Source: Mesomycoplasma neurolyticum
GTDB lineage: Bacteria; Bacillota_I; Bacilli_A; Mycoplasmatales; Metamycoplasmataceae
Direction: 5' to 3'
DNA: 64,000 bases
Assembly (NCBI RefSeq): GCF_900660485.1
Contig: NZ_LR214951.1
Location: 124,001 to 188,000 of the forward strand
Part shown: piece by piece, positions 1 through 11,052 of the stretch
Layout: every line of letters begins with the position of its first letter
Position numbering within the stretch: position 1 is the first letter of the stretch
Made by a program: the position numbers and the translations under genes
Notes under the pieces: model-generated
Seen by the model: the letters and a program-made list of their open reading frames with translations, nothing else
Told to the model about the DNA's origin: nothing
Database searches by the model: none

Positions 1-269
1 ATATTATTAGAGATATTAAAAATTTAAAAACTAAAACATTGATTTCTATTACACACAATATGGATGAAGCTATTTTAGCAGATGAATTAATTGTTATGGC
101 AAAAGGTCAAGTTATAGCTCAAGGCTCACCAAAAGAAATTTTAAAAAATAAAGAAATAATTGAAAAAGCCAGAATTGATTCACCTTTTGTTTATAAACTC
201 TCTAGTTTAATAGAAGGCATTGAACCAACATATGATGAAGAGGAATTGCTTGAAAAAATATGCAAATAA
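1..269 (+). CDS. ecfA1: ECF transporter ATPase EcfA1, 3' part only
   Basis: This is the last 88 residues of an ABC ATPase (reading frame from base 3). The visible part begins just before the H-loop (SITHNMDEA), whose His senses the ATP gamma-phosphate, and continues through the usual Asp-rich C-terminal tail of the CbiO/EcfA family. The stop codon overlaps the start of ecfA2 by 10 bases. The downstream ecfA2 and ecfT identify it as the first ATPase of the energy-coupling module of a vitamin/micronutrient importer. The Walker and signature motifs lie upstream of the window. Assignment as EcfA1 rather than another ABC ATPase rests on gene order and tail. Confidence 0.88.
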   Translation, partial: IIRDIKNLKTKTLISITHNMDEAILADELIVMAKGQVIAQGSPKEILKNKEIIEKARIDSPFVYKLSSLIEGIEPTYDEEELLEKICK

Positions 270-1165
270 AAGTTAGTGATTTAGTAAAAATTTATGATAA
301 AGATTTACCAACCAAATTTAATGCTTTAAATAAAGTGTCTACAACCATTTCACAAGGAGAATTTATTTCGATAATTGGTCAAACTGGAAGTGGGAAAACT
401 ACATTTATTGAGCATATGAACGGTTTGATTCTTCCTGATGGTGGAAAAATAGAATATTTTTATGTTGATTATAATAAAAAAACTAAACAAAATGAAGATT
501 CTTATTTAATTATTAAAAAACCTTTATTTTTTCAAAAAAAAATTAAGAAAATTAAAGCAATAAGAAAAAGAATTGGTGTTGTTTTTCAGTTTGCTGAGTA
601 TCAATTATTTGAACAAACCATTGAAAAAGATATAATTTTTGGTGCTTTATCAATGGGCGTTCCAAAAGATGAAGCTTTAAAAAGAGCAAAAGAGGTTATA
701 AAATTAGTTGGATTAAATGAAGACTTCTTACAACAATCACCTTTTGATTTATCAGGTGGGCAAAAAAGGCGTGTTGCAATAGCTGGGATTTTAGCTATGA
801 ATCCTGATGTCATTTTTTTTGATGAACCTACAGCTGGACTAGATCCTGCAGGTATTAATGAAACACTTGAAATTTTTTATAATTTATACAAACAAGGAAA
901 AACAATAATAATTGCAACTCATGATTTAGATAATGCATTAACATGAACAAAAAGAACTATTGTTTTTAAAAAAGGAAGAATTATCAGAGATGATGATACA
1001 TACAATGTATTAAGTGATAATAAATTTTTAATAGAAAATAAAATGGAGCCTACAAAATTAATGTCTTTTATAGACAAATTAAAAAAAAGAGGACTTCCTG
1101 TACCAAAAGTTGTAACACAAAAAGAATTAGCAAATTGAATAAATCACTATAGAAAGGAAAAATAA
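260..1165 (+). CDS. ecfA2: ECF transporter ATPase EcfA2
   Basis: A 301-residue ATPase subunit of the energy-coupling factor complex that drives vitamin or metal import with EcfA1, EcfT and interchangeable S components. Walker A is GQTGSGKTT (residues 40-48), the Q-loop follows at about 110, the signature is LSGGQ (164-168) and Walker B is VIFFDE (184-189), followed by the EPTAGLDP stretch. A Lys/Phe-rich insertion at about residues 70-97 lies between Walker A and the Q-loop, as in other mollicute EcfA2 proteins. The frame contains UGA-Trp codons near 944 and 1136. It overlaps ecfA1 by 10 bases and ecfT by one base (TAATG), so the three are probably translationally coupled. Confidence 0.95.
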
Positions 1166-2091
1166 TGACAATAAGCGTTGGAAAATATGTGCATAAAAAT
1201 ACTTTTTTGCATAAATTAGACCCTAGAGTTAAATTATTATTTAATATTCTATTTATAGTTTTATTTTTTATTATTAGTCATTTATTTACATTTTTTCTAA
1301 TTATTTTACCAATTTTAATTTTATATGTTTGTATAACTAAAAAACCATTAAGTTTGCTTAAAATGATTAAAGTTCCGCTTTTTATTTTTGTTTTTATGTC
1401 AGTTTTTTATAGTTTTATATCAGATATTCCAGATGAAAAATGAAAGACATTTGATTATTGAAGATTGGGATTTCAATATTTAAAAAAAGACGAGATTGAA
1501 CCTTGATTTAAAAAAGAATGAATTAATTTGGAAAAAATAGGTTTTGTCTATACTACTGCTAAATTTACGAAAGTTTTTTCACTTTCCCTTAGAATTTATA
1601 CAATGTTAATTATTACAACATTACTTATTTATACAACTAAGCCAATTTTATTAACTAAAGCAATTGAAGATATTATGTCTCCTTTGAAATTATTAAGAAT
1701 TAATACTTCTATTATTGCTATGATTATATCAATTGCTATAAGATTTATTCCTACATTATTACTTGAAACAAATAGAATTCTCAAAGCTCAAGCTTCTAGA
1801 GGTGTTGATTTTAAAAATGGAAAAATTAAAGATAAGGTTAAATCAATGGTTTCTTTAACTATTCCACTGTTTGTTTTATCTTTTGCTAGAGCTGATGATT
1901 TAGCAAACGCTATGGAAGTAAGGGGTTATTCATCATATGCGAAAAGAACAAAATATCGAACATTAAGATTAAAGTGATTTGATTTTCTTTTTATAATTGG
2001 ATTTATACTTTTAGTTGTTGTAGCATTTTTAATTGAATATGATGTAATTTTTTTACCTAAATGATGACTTTTATCATCACAAAGGATTTAA
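1165..2091 (+). CDS. ecfT: ECF transporter transmembrane subunit EcfT
   Basis: A 308-residue membrane protein with the CbiQ/EcfT pattern. It opens with a short N-terminal segment containing the family signature (FLHKLDPRVKLL), then hydrophobic segments, then a cytoplasmic coupling helix region with the conserved Ala-Arg-Gly (AQASRGVDF) and a second coupling motif (ANAMEVRGY) that dock on the two ATPases, and a last TM helix. Several UGA-Trp codons occur at 1441-1520 and 2062-2067. The gene starts in the overlapping TAATG at the end of ecfA2. The substrate cannot be deduced because S components are encoded elsewhere. Confidence 0.93.
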
Positions 2092-2093
2092 CA

Positions 2094-4076
2094 ATGAAAG
2101 AAAATGAGCAAAAAATAAAAGAAAAGATAGTTGATTTAAGAAAAAAAATTATCTATCATGATTCGTTATATTTTGAAAAAAACATTTCTGAAATTTCAGA
2201 TTATGAATATGACAAACTTTTTAAGTTATTACAAAAACTTGAACATAATTATTACTATCTTTTTAGTCAAGAAGAAAATGATAATTCACCTACTCAAAGA
2301 GTTGCTCCATTAAATATCAGTGTTTTTAAAAAAGAAAAACATAGTCAATCAATGTTATCTTTGAATAAAGCTTATTCATTTGAAGAGTTAGAAAAATTTT
2401 CAAATGATGCTCAAGCAATGAAACAAGATGGAAATATTGAATTTTATATAGAACCTAAAATTGATGGAATGTCAATTGCTATTTATTATGAAAATGGTAA
2501 TTTAATAAAAGCATTAACAAGAGGTAATGGGATTGAAGGTGAAGATATAACAGAAAATGTTTTAAAAATGTCTTCAAATTTTATAAATAAAAAAATTAAC
2601 TATATGCTACCACTTGAAATAAGGGGCGAAATTTTTTTGTCCAAAACTGATTTTGAAAAATTAAAATCTAAATCAAACAATATTTTAGCCAATCCAAGAA
2701 ATGCAACTGCAGGAATTTTAAGAAGAAAAAAAGATTTAAATAATGAAATTAGTTATTTGAGTGCTTTTTTTTATCAAGTTATTAATCCTTTTTCTCATAA
2801 TCTTTTAACTCATGATAAAACTATTGATTTTTTAAAAGAAAACAACTTTTCAGTTAATGATTTAGGTCTTAAAACTAAAAGTATTTCAAAAGCATATAAA
2901 CATATTGAAAAGATTATGAATTTAAAAAATACTCTTGACTATGAAATAGATGGTTGTGTAGTAAAAATAAATGATTTTGATTTATTTAATAAATTAGGTG
3001 TAACTTCTAAATTTCCAAAAGGAGCAATTGCTTTTAAATTTTATGATGAAATTGTAAATACTAAATTAATAGGTATTGATTATCAAATTGGAAGAACAGG
3101 AAAATTAGCGTATATTGCAAAACTTGAACCTGTTATTCTGAATGGTACAAAGGTTTCGAAAGCTTATTTGCATAATTATCAAAATATTATTAATCTAAAA
3201 ATAAATCTAAATGAAGAAGTGCAAATAAAAAAAGCTGGAGAAATAATACCACAAGTCATTGGTACAACTAAAAAATTTAGTGAAAGTAACATAGAAATTT
3301 TAGTTAACTGTCCATTTTGTGGACAAAAAATTCATACTACCGATAAGGAGCAATTTTGTTTAAATGAAAATTGCATTCCTATTATTTTAAATAAAATATT
3401 ACATTTTTTTTCAAAAGAAGCAATAAATGTTGAGACATTATCTAAAAAAACAGTTGAATCTTTATATAAAAATAAAATAATTTTTTCAGCTTATGATATT
3501 TTTAATTTGAAAAACAAATTAAAAGAATTAAGTGAAATAGGCTTTAGGCAAAAATCAGCACAAAAACTTTTAAAAGCAATCGAAGTTTCAAAAAAAACAA
3601 CAATTGCAAAATTTATCTATGGTTTAGGAATAAAAAATGTTGGTTTAAGAAATGCTAAGCTTTTAGCTAATGAAATAAACACTATTGATGAGTTTATTAA
3701 TTATGATTATAATAAATTGTTAAATATAAAAAATTTAGGACCAATTATTGTTGAACAAATCCAACTTTATTTAAAAAATGAAAATAATATTTCTTTTTTA
3801 AATAAATTAAAAAATATTGATTTTATTTTTGAGCAAAAACAACAAAACAATAATTTAATTTTTAAAGATAAAGTCTTTGTTATTACAGGAACATTAACTA
3901 AACCGAGAAATTATTTTAAAAAAATAATTGAAGAAAATGGAGGAAAAATTTCTTCTAGTATTAGTGCCAACACTAATTATTTATTATTAGGAGAAAACCC
4001 AGGTAGTAAATATACAAAAGCAAAAGAATTAAAAATAAACATTCTTACTGAAGAAGATTTTCTAAAATTATTATAA
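2094..4076 (+). CDS. ligA: NAD-dependent DNA ligase LigA
   Basis: A 660-residue NAD+-dependent ligase that seals nicks during replication and repair. Domains in order are the N-terminal Ia domain, the adenylation domain with catalytic Lys in EPKIDGM (Lys about 122), the OB fold (YQIGRTGKLAYIAKLEPV), a four-Cys zinc finger (CPFCG...CLNENC, about residues 406-429), helix-hairpin-helix repeats, and a C-terminal BRCT domain containing VFVITGTL. The ATG at 2094 is chosen over an upstream in-frame ATG at 2061 because it follows AAAGGA by 7 bases and gives the normal family N-terminus. It follows ecfT by 2 bases and is probably co-transcribed with the ecf genes. Length is normal. Confidence 0.97.
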   Translation: MKENEQKIKEKIVDLRKKIIYHDSLYFEKNISEISDYEYDKLFKLLQKLEHNYYYLFSQEENDNSPTQRVAPLNISVFKKEKHSQSMLSLNKAYSFEELEKFSNDAQAMKQDGNIEFYIEPKIDGMSIAIYYENGNLIKALTRGNGIEGEDITENVLKMSSNFINKKINYMLPLEIRGEIFLSKTDFEKLKSKSNNILANPRNATAGILRRKKDLNNEISYLSAFFYQVINPFSHNLLTHDKTIDFLKENNFSVNDLGLKTKSISKAYKHIEKIMNLKNTLDYEIDGCVVKINDFDLFNKLGVTSKFPKGAIAFKFYDEIVNTKLIGIDYQIGRTGKLAYIAKLEPVILNGTKVSKAYLHNYQNIINLKINLNEEVQIKKAGEIIPQVIGTTKKFSESNIEILVNCPFCGQKIHTTDKEQFCLNENCIPIILNKILHFFSKEAINVETLSKKTVESLYKNKIIFSAYDIFNLKNKLKELSEIGFRQKSAQKLLKAIEVSKKTTIAKFIYGLGIKNVGLRNAKLLANEINTIDEFINYDYNKLLNIKNLGPIIVEQIQLYLKNENNISFLNKLKNIDFIFEQKQQNNNLIFKDKVFVITGTLTKPRNYFKKIIEENGGKISSSISANTNYLLLGENPGSKYTKAKELKINILTEEDFLKLL

Positions 4077-4105
4077 AAAAAATTTTTTTTTTATAAAAAA
4101 TAATG

Positions 4106-4111
4106 TATAAT
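4106..4111 (+). promoter_or_regulatory. -10 box for the tRNA-Tyr/tRNA-Gln operon
   Basis: A perfect TATAAT lies 17 bases upstream of the mature tRNA-Tyr 5' end. There is no convincing -35, as is common in mollicute promoters. Confidence 0.6.
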
Positions 4112-4128
4112 ATTTTTGCTTTCTTTGT

Positions 4129-4212
4129 GGGGGGGTAGCGAAGCGGCCAAACGCGGGTGGCTGTAACCCACTTCCTAACGGTTCGGGGGTTCGAATCCCT
4201 CCCCCCCCACCA
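4129..4212 (+). tRNA. tRNA-Tyr (anticodon GTA)
   Basis: An 84-base class II tRNA. The acceptor stem is seven G (4129-4135) paired with seven C (4202-4208), followed by discriminator A and encoded CCA. The anticodon loop CTGTAAC gives GTA. There is a long variable arm and a TTCGAAT T-loop. The unusually G/C-pure acceptor stem stands out in this AT-rich genome. Confidence 0.97.
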
Positions 4213-4215
4213 TTT

Positions 4216-4290
4216 TGCCCCATGGCCAAGCGGTAAGGCAGCGGTTTTTGGTGCCGCGATGCGTTAGTTCGAATCTAACTGGGGCAGCCA
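4216..4290 (+). tRNA. tRNA-Gln (anticodon TTG)
   Basis: A 75-base class I tRNA. Acceptor TGCCCCA pairs with TGGGGCA, the anticodon loop TTTTGGT gives TTG, the T-loop is TTCGAAT, and CCA is encoded. It lies 3 bases after tRNA-Tyr, so the two form one transcription unit. Confidence 0.97.
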
Positions 4291-4312
4291 TATCAAATAA
4301 TATGATCTATTT

Positions 4313-4339
4313 AAGATGGAATTCACTCCATCTTTTTTT
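4313..4339 (+). terminator. Rho-independent terminator after the tRNA pair
   Basis: An 8-bp stem AAGATGGA/TCCATCTT with a 6-base loop is followed by a run of T. It ends the tRNA operon and separates it from clpB. Confidence 0.8.
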
Positions 4340-4356
4340 CTTGCTTTTTTATATTT

Positions 4357-4383
4357 TTGGCACTCTTAACATTAAAGTGCCAA
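4357..4383 (+). promoter_or_regulatory. CIRCE-like HrcA operator upstream of clpB
   Basis: The inverted repeat TTGGCACTC-N9-AAGTGCCAA has the exact 9-9-9 spacing of CIRCE (consensus TTAGCACTC-N9-GAGTGCTAA), with one mismatched arm position. It sits 9 bases upstream of the TATAAT at 4392-4397, where HrcA binding would block transcription. CIRCE control of clpB is known in mycoplasmas, which lack other heat-shock regulators. hrcA itself is not in the window. Confidence 0.85.
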
Positions 4384-4391
4384 AAATATGT

Positions 4392-4397
4392 TATAAT
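4392..4397 (+). promoter_or_regulatory. -10 box of clpB
   Basis: A TATAAT lies 33 bases before the clpB ATG and directly downstream of the CIRCE-like operator. The leader contains a GAGGT ribosome-binding site about 9 bases before the ATG. Confidence 0.65.
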
Positions 4398-4430
4398 ATG
4401 CATATTAAATAATTTAAGTGAGGTAAAAAT

Positions 4431-6551
4431 ATGAATATGGAATTTAAAGAAAACAAAAACCCTTTAGAACAATTTGGGAAAAATTTAACTAAATTAGCTA
4501 TGGAAAATAAGCTGGATCCTGTTATTAATAGAGATGAGGAAATCAGAAGAATAATAACTATTTTATCAAGAAAAAACAAAAACAATCCAATCTTAATAGG
4601 TGAACCTGGAGTAGGTAAAACTGCGATAATTGAAGGTTTGGCCAGAAAAATTGTAGAAGGTCAAGTGCCTGAGAATTTAAAAAAGAAAGAAATATGAGAA
4701 ATTGATTTATCTTCTATTGTTGCTGGTGCTTCATATTTAGGACAATTTGAAGATAGATTTAAAAAAGTTTTAAAACAAGTAGAAGAATCAAATGGCGGAA
4801 TATTAATTTTTATTGATGAAATTCATCTTTTAATAGGTGCTGGAAAAGCTAATGATAATGCGATGGATGCAGCCAATATTATTAAACCGATGATGGCGCG
4901 AGGTCAAATTAAACTTATAGGCGCTACAACATATGATGAATATAAAAAATATATTGAAAAAGATTCAGCACTCGAAAGAAGAATGCAAAAAATAGTTGTT
5001 AATGAACCTAGTGTTAACGATACAATTACTATTTTAAGAGGGCTTAAAGAAAGAATTGAAAATTTTCATGGTGTTAAAATTTTAGATGAAGCTATCATTG
5101 CTGCCGCGAATTTATCTTCAAGATATATAACTGATCGTTTTTTACCAGATAAAGCAATTGATCTAATTGATGAGGCAAGTTCTAATATAAAAGTGGAAAT
5201 GAATTATAAACCAGAGATTTTAGAAAAATTACAGCATACATTAGCTAAACTAGAAATGGAAAAATTTTCACTTGATTCAGAGAAAAATCAAAATAACAAA
5301 GAAAAAATAGAAAAACTAAATAATGAAATCAACAATCTAAAAAAAGAAATAGTTGAAAATGAAAAACTTTTTAATAATCAAAAAACACTAAATCAAAAAA
5401 TTGTTAATAACAAAAAAGAAATTGATAAGCTAAATAATAATTTTAAAATTTTCCAAGAAGAAGGAGATTATAAAAAAGCGTCAGAAATTTTATATAATCA
5501 AATACCTAAATTACAACTAGAAAATAAAGAGTTAGAAAAACAATTAAATCAAAGTCAAAGTTTTACAAATGAAGAAGTAAATCAAGAAGAAATTGCAAAA
5601 GTAGTTTCTAAGTGAACGAAAATTCCTATTACTAAATTAGTTGAAGCTGAAAAAACTAAAATTTTAAATTTATATGATAAATTAAAATCTAAAATAAAAG
5701 GTCAAGATGAAGCCTTAGAACTAGTTTATAACGCTATATTAAGATCAAAAGCAAATATAAATGATCCCAATAAACCAATTGCATCATTTATATTTGCTGG
5801 TTCAACAGGGGTTGGTAAAACAGAATTGGCACGTAGTTTAGCAAATTATCTTTTTGATTCTGAAAAAGATTTAGTGCGTTTAGATATGTCGGAGTACATG
5901 GAAAAGCATTCTATTTCTAAATTAATTGGTTCTCCTCCAGGTTATGTAGGTTATGAACAAGGTGGATATTTAACAGAAAAAATTAGACAAAAACCTTATT
6001 CAATAGTTTTATTTGATGAAATAGAAAAAGCTCATCCAGATATTGTAAATATATTATTGCAAATTTTAGATAATGGTTTTGTAACAGATTCAAGAGGAAA
6101 AGTAATTAATTTTAGAAATACTATTATCATTTTAACAACTAATATTGCATCTGAAAAAATATTAAAAAATCCTAATATTTCATTAGAAAAAATAAGAGAA
6201 GAAATGCTAAAATTCTTTAGACCAGAATTTTTAAATAGAGTTGAAGAAATTATAAAATTTAATCCTTTAAATGATGAAGTATTAAAAGAAATCATTAATT
6301 TAGAATTACAAAAATTGGCAACTAGAATTAAAAATCAACAAAATATTTCTTTGCTTTGAGATGATGAAATAATTAATTTCATTTTAAAAAGTAATGACTA
6401 CAAACAATTTGGTGCTAGGCCTTTTAAAAATTTTATTAAAAAAGTTATTGAAACTTATTTAGCAGATAAAATTATTAAAAAAGAAATCGAATCCAAAAAT
6501 AAGATTCAAATTTTTGTTAATAAAAATAAAATTGATTTTATAAAAAAATAA
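4431..6551 (+). CDS. clpB: ATP-dependent disaggregase ClpB
   Basis: A 706-residue AAA+ chaperone that extracts polypeptides from aggregates, normally with DnaK. NBD1 has Walker A GEPGVGKT at about residue 56 and Walker B IFIDEIH. A coiled-coil middle domain rich in Lys/Glu/Asn spans about residues 255-385. NBD2 has GSTGVGKT (about 457), the pore loop GYVGYEQGG and Walker [12 protein letters not shown]. The C-terminal D2 small domain ends at the stop. It is about 150 residues shorter than typical bacterial ClpB because the N-terminal substrate domain is absent, as in other mycoplasma ClpB proteins. UGA-Trp occurs at 4695, 5613 and 6357. Regulation is by the CIRCE-like operator at 4357. Confidence 0.97.
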
Positions 6552-6554
6552 TTT

Positions 6555-6588
6555 AGACAAAAAAAATTTAAATTTTTTTGTCTTTTTA
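6555..6588 (+). terminator. Terminator after clpB
   Basis: A long A/T-rich hairpin with AGACAAAAA and TTTTTGTCT arms is followed by TTTTT, starting 4 bases after the clpB stop. Confidence 0.75.
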
Positions 6589-6636
6589 TTTTTTGCAATA
6601 AAATAAACATTGAAAATATTGTTATAATTTAAAAAA

Positions 6637-8325
6637 ATGTTGTTGGAGAAAAATAAATGTGAGCCAATATATAATTGAGTTGATGAATATAAAAATAAAT
6701 TTGAACAATTACATAGTGATAATATAGAAAAAAAAATTAATGAATTATTAAAAGAAGCAAATATCAATTTAAATGATAATGTCAAAAAAACAAAATTTCA
6801 AAAAAAGGATGAAATAAAATACGATTATTAAGACGAATTAAAAAGTTTTTATTTAAAGTTTCTATAATTTTAATTATTATAGATTTATTTTTTATTATTG
6901 GTTTGTCCTTAAAAAAATTTAAAAATCAAAAGTTCTTTATTAGTGCAATTATATTGGTTGTAATTTGTTCTATTTTAATTATTATTTTTTGGATTTGTTC
7001 ACGTAAATGTAAAAAAAGAGTGATAAAATTTTTTTAATAACTCAAGAAATAGACAAAGAATTAAAAAATGAACAATTAAGATTCAATGCATTAATAGAAA
7101 ATTATTCACCACATGAACTTTTTAAAGAAACATTTACATTTTTAAAATTTGATGACTATTTTTCAGCTAAAAAATTAGGGTATTTAAGAGAAAGATTTGG
7201 TTTTAATTTTGACCATCTTCTTGATCTTGATGTGACCACTTCAAAATTATTTACAGGTGATGTGAACGGAAATCCTTTTATTGTTTTAGAAAAATTAAAT
7301 CAAGAATTATCAAGTAAAACATATTATGGTTCAACAGATGTTACATATCGAAAAAAAGATGAAAAAATTACAGAAACTTTGTCAGCATCAATAACAAAAT
7401 CATATCCCATTTTTGGAACTAAAAAATATATATTATTCGCTAGTGATGCAGCACCAAATTTAACTTTCTTTAAGAAAGCTAATTCATCTCTTTGATTTTA
7501 TGATAAATCTTCTTATAAAGAAAGCAAAAAAAATTAAATGATTTTGCAAAAAAACATTCAAATTTTATACCTCTTGCAAATGATAAATTTGAACTTTCAT
7601 TTCCAGCTTGAAATAGAAATAACGAAATAGAATATAGACTTTTATTCACACCAATAGCACAAAAAAATATGTTTGATTTAATAAAAAACAGTTATGATTC
7701 TTTTGGTGATAATTTTGATTTTAATAAAAACAAAAAATGAAATTTAATTACATCAAGTAAATTTGAAGAAATTAATTTTCATTTACCACAAATTTTTTTG
7801 TATACTGATTATAACATCGCAAAAGCAAAATGAAATTTTATTATTCATAACAGTGAATATTTTAGACTTTGATATTTTGCTTTTGCACCAATATTTTCAA
7901 TTCCTTTATATCAACATAACAAAACTTTTGAGTATATTTATGATATTAAGCACAATGATAATTATAGTTATTTTGAGCATGAATCAATCATGAATGATTT
8001 AAAAGATAAAATTTTTAAAAAAAGTTCTACAAAAGTAAATAAAATTATTAAGACAAAATTTATTTCTAGTAAAGATAAATATACTGACATTATTGAAGCA
8101 ACATCATATGGTTATAAATTAGAAAAAGCTATTGAATATGTAACTAGAAAAGCAGGAAATGGTAAATATTATGATGTTGAAATTGAGTGGGACAAGTTTA
8201 CACCAATTGTTGAAACAGTAAAACTTGAAATTACAGAGTTAGAACATTATAAAAAAAATAATAACATTCAAACAAAAATATCTAATATTTTAATAGCAAA
8301 AAATTTTGTTGTTAAAATATTATAA
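6637..8325 (+). pseudogene. Decayed copy of the DUF3137-family membrane protein gene
   Basis: This is a degenerate paralogue of the intact gene at 9301-11013. The regions can be aligned end to end, but the frame changes repeatedly. The N-terminal part (6637-6829, 'YNWVDEYKNKF') ends in TAA. The two-TM region is open in another frame and ends in TAA near 7036. The next block (about 7038-7537) ends in TAA. The C-terminal half (7540-8325) is open in yet another frame. The original start is also shifted: the ATG at 6657, which follows a GGAG site, meets TAA after four codons. A TATAAT at 6623-6628 matches the promoter of the intact copy, so the duplication included the promoter. Confidence 0.85.
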
Positions 8326-8349
8326 AAAGATTAATATTTGGAGAATATT

Positions 8350-9008
8350 ATGAAAAATCAAATAAATCAATTGGATTCAAATAATATAAACAATAATGGA
8401 AAACAAATTCATGTGATTAACAAAACATTGTCTGTTAAAGTTTCAAAAGGTACGATTATTTTTTTTAATTGAATACTTTGGTTTTTATTTATCATTCCGG
8501 GTATTATTTTTCTAACAAAAAAAATAAAAGCGAAAAAAGAATTAGATTGACTACAACAAAACATTCAGCGTCATACATCGCTAATAGATAATTTCCTCGA
8601 ACAAAAATACAATATTTTAGAAAATGTGTCAAAACTTCTTGAAAAAGCAATAAATCTAGATAAGGAAATTATAGAAAGTGTTACTAGTTATAGATATAGT
8701 GATAAAAATATCGATAAAAATGAAATGTTAAATAATCTTGAAAATTTGGGTCAACAAATGAATTTAACATTTGAAAAATATCCGGAATTAAAAGCGCATA
8801 AAACAATAATTAATGCAATGCAACAAAATAGCTATTTACAACAAGAAATTACAGCTGCATGTCAACTATATAATGACATAATATATGAATAAAACATTGC
8901 TATTTTTGAATACCCAACTAAAAAAATGTTGCTGCCAAAAATAATTACACTACAATAGTTCCTTTTATTGTTTCAAAAATAGTTAAAGAAAAAGTAAACT
9001 ATTTTTAA
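8350..9008 (+). pseudogene. Truncated LemA family gene
   Basis: This is a paralogue of the intact LemA gene at 11053-11712. The open part (8350-8892, 180 residues) has the same N-terminal TM segment and helical core (YPELKA...ITAACQLYND). Translation then hits TAA where the intact copy has a TGA-encoded Trp, consistent with a single G-to-A change. The remaining 38 codons can still be aligned to 9008 but are frameshifted. It may still make a shortened membrane protein. It has its own ribosome-binding site (TTGGAG, about 10 bases before the ATG) and lies 24 bases after the decayed DUF3137 copy. Confidence 0.8.
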
Positions 9009-9300
9009 AACAATGTTTATATTTTGATAAATTGATTTTCAATGTTTTTAATTTTATCTTTATTTTAAAAGTTTAAACATAAGATATAAATTAGAAAAAT
9101 AAATAGTTTTAAATTAGCAAAGTATTTTTATTTAAATAGAGTAAAAATGCAAACACAATATATAAATATGATAATACTGTATTTTATAAAAACATAAAGA
9201 AAATTTTGTGATTTTTTTATTTTTGTTTTCGTAATAAAATAAAAATAAAAAATATTGTTATAATTAAAAATAAAAATAATTTTTATAAAAAGAAGGGAAA
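9009..9300 (+). promoter_or_regulatory. AT-rich spacer with the promoter of the intact DUF3137-lemA pair
   Basis: No gene is visible in these 292 bases. A TATAAT lies at 9259-9264, inside a stretch (AATATTGTTATAATT) also found at 6616-6630 before the decayed copy. AGAAGGGA precedes the ATG at 9301. Confidence 0.6.
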
Positions 9301-11013
9301 ATGGAAGAACAAATATTTAATTGAGTTGAAGAATATAAAAATAAATTTCAAAAATTACATGATGATAATGTAAAAAATAAATTTGATGAATTATTAAAAA
9401 AATCTAATGTTGATTTACATGAAAATATCAAAAAAAATCAAAATTTAGAAAATACAAAAAATAGTTATAATTCAAAAAAAACTATTAAAACTTTTTTATT
9501 TGTAGGCTTTATATTTTTCGGAGTTATAGCGCTGTTATCTATTCTTGGTTTAGTTTTAAAAATAATACAAACAAAAACTTCTTTTGCAATTGCAATTACA
9601 TTAGTTGTAATTTGTAGTATTTTAAGTATTCTTTGTTTAGTTTATATGTTTATATTCAAAAATACTTTGGCAACACTTGATCAAAAAATTCAGCAATTAG
9701 AAAGTGAATTATGAAATGATACAGAGCCACTTAATGCACTTTTAGAAAATAATTTACCGCATGATTTATTTAAAAAAACATTTAAATTTTTAAAATTTGA
9801 CAATTATTTTTCTGCTGAAAAATTAGGTTATTTAAAACAAAGATTTGATTTTGATTTTGATCATTTTCATGATATTGATACATCAACTTTAAAAACATAT
9901 ACAGGTGAAATTAAAGGGAATCCTTTTATTGTTTTAGAAAATTTAAATCATAAATTATCTAGCAAAACATACACTGGTAAAAAGATAGTGTCATATCGTT
10001 CAAATAATAAAGTGATTAAAGAAACTTTAATAGCAACAGTGACAAAACCATATCCACTTTTTCGAAGTAAAAAATATATATTATTTGCTAGCGATGCAGC
10101 ACCAAATTTAAGTTTTTTCAAGCCAGCAAATTATGCTCATGAAAAAATAGCTACAAATTCTAAATCTTTTTATAAAAAAAGTAGAAAAGAATTTGATGCT
10201 TTTATAAAACAAAATCCAAATTTTACACCTTTTGCTAATGATGAATTTGAATTTTTATTTAAAGCTTGAAATAGAAATAATGGTGTAGAATATCGACTTT
10301 TATTTACAGCCTTAGCACAACAAAGCATGTCTGAATTAATAAAAGATACAACAGTTGGTTTTGGTGATGATTTTAGTTTTGATAAACATAAAAAATGGAA
10401 TTTAGTTACAGCAGATCATTTAAGAAACATTGATTTTCATTTACCAAAAGGCTTTTTTCATGACTACAATATTGAAAGAGCTAAAGAAAACTTTATTAAT
10501 CACAACAATCAGCATTTTAAACACTTGTATTTTGGTTTTGCTCCTATATTTTCAATTCCTTTATATCAACAAAATAAAACTTTTGAGTATATTTATGATA
10601 TTAAGCACAATGATAATTATAGTTATTTTGAGCATGAATCAATCATGAATGATTTAAAAGATAAAATTTTTAATAAAAGTTCTAAATTAGTAAATAAAAT
10701 TATTAAGACAAAATTTATTTCTAGTGATAATGAATATAGCGACTTAATCGAAGCAACATCATATGGTTATGATTGAAAAATAAAAGTTGATTATGTACCT
10801 ACAATGGCGGGTAATGGTAGAATTTATAATGTTCCTGTTAAATGAGATGAATTTACACCTATTGTTGAAACAGCAACACTTGAAGTTCAAGCTTTAGAAT
10901 TAAATGAAAAAAATGAGAACTATCAAGAAAAATTACAAAATCTTTTAAAAGATCCCGAAAATTTCAAAAAAATGCTATTATTAAACCGTTTTCTTGTTAA
11001 AATTATAAAATAG
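9301..11013 (+). CDS. DUF3137-family membrane protein, partner of LemA
   Basis: A 570-residue protein: a charged N-terminal helix (about 1-60), two hydrophobic TM segments (about 62-88 and 95-120), then a large soluble domain of about 440 residues. I assign DUF3137 from overall architecture (N-terminal coiled coil, paired TM helices, long mixed alpha/beta domain) and because the next gene is lemA, a common pairing for this family. Its biochemical function is unknown. UGA-Trp codons include those at 9322, 9712 and 10267. Start ATG 9301 follows AGAAGGGA. The gene is the intact member of a tandem duplicate. Confidence 0.7.
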
Positions 11014-11052
11014 TATATAAATAAACACATTAATAAAATATTGGAGAATATT

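Noticed and set aside
4129..4135. G7 run as a phase-variable tract
   Set aside because: It is the paired acceptor stem of tRNA-Tyr, matched by seven C at the 3' end.
10430..10648. 72-codon alternative frame inside the intact DUF3137 gene, similar to one at 7763 in the decayed copy
   Set aside because: The similarity is explained by the duplication of the main gene; hydrophobicity comes from reading A/T-rich codons in another frame.
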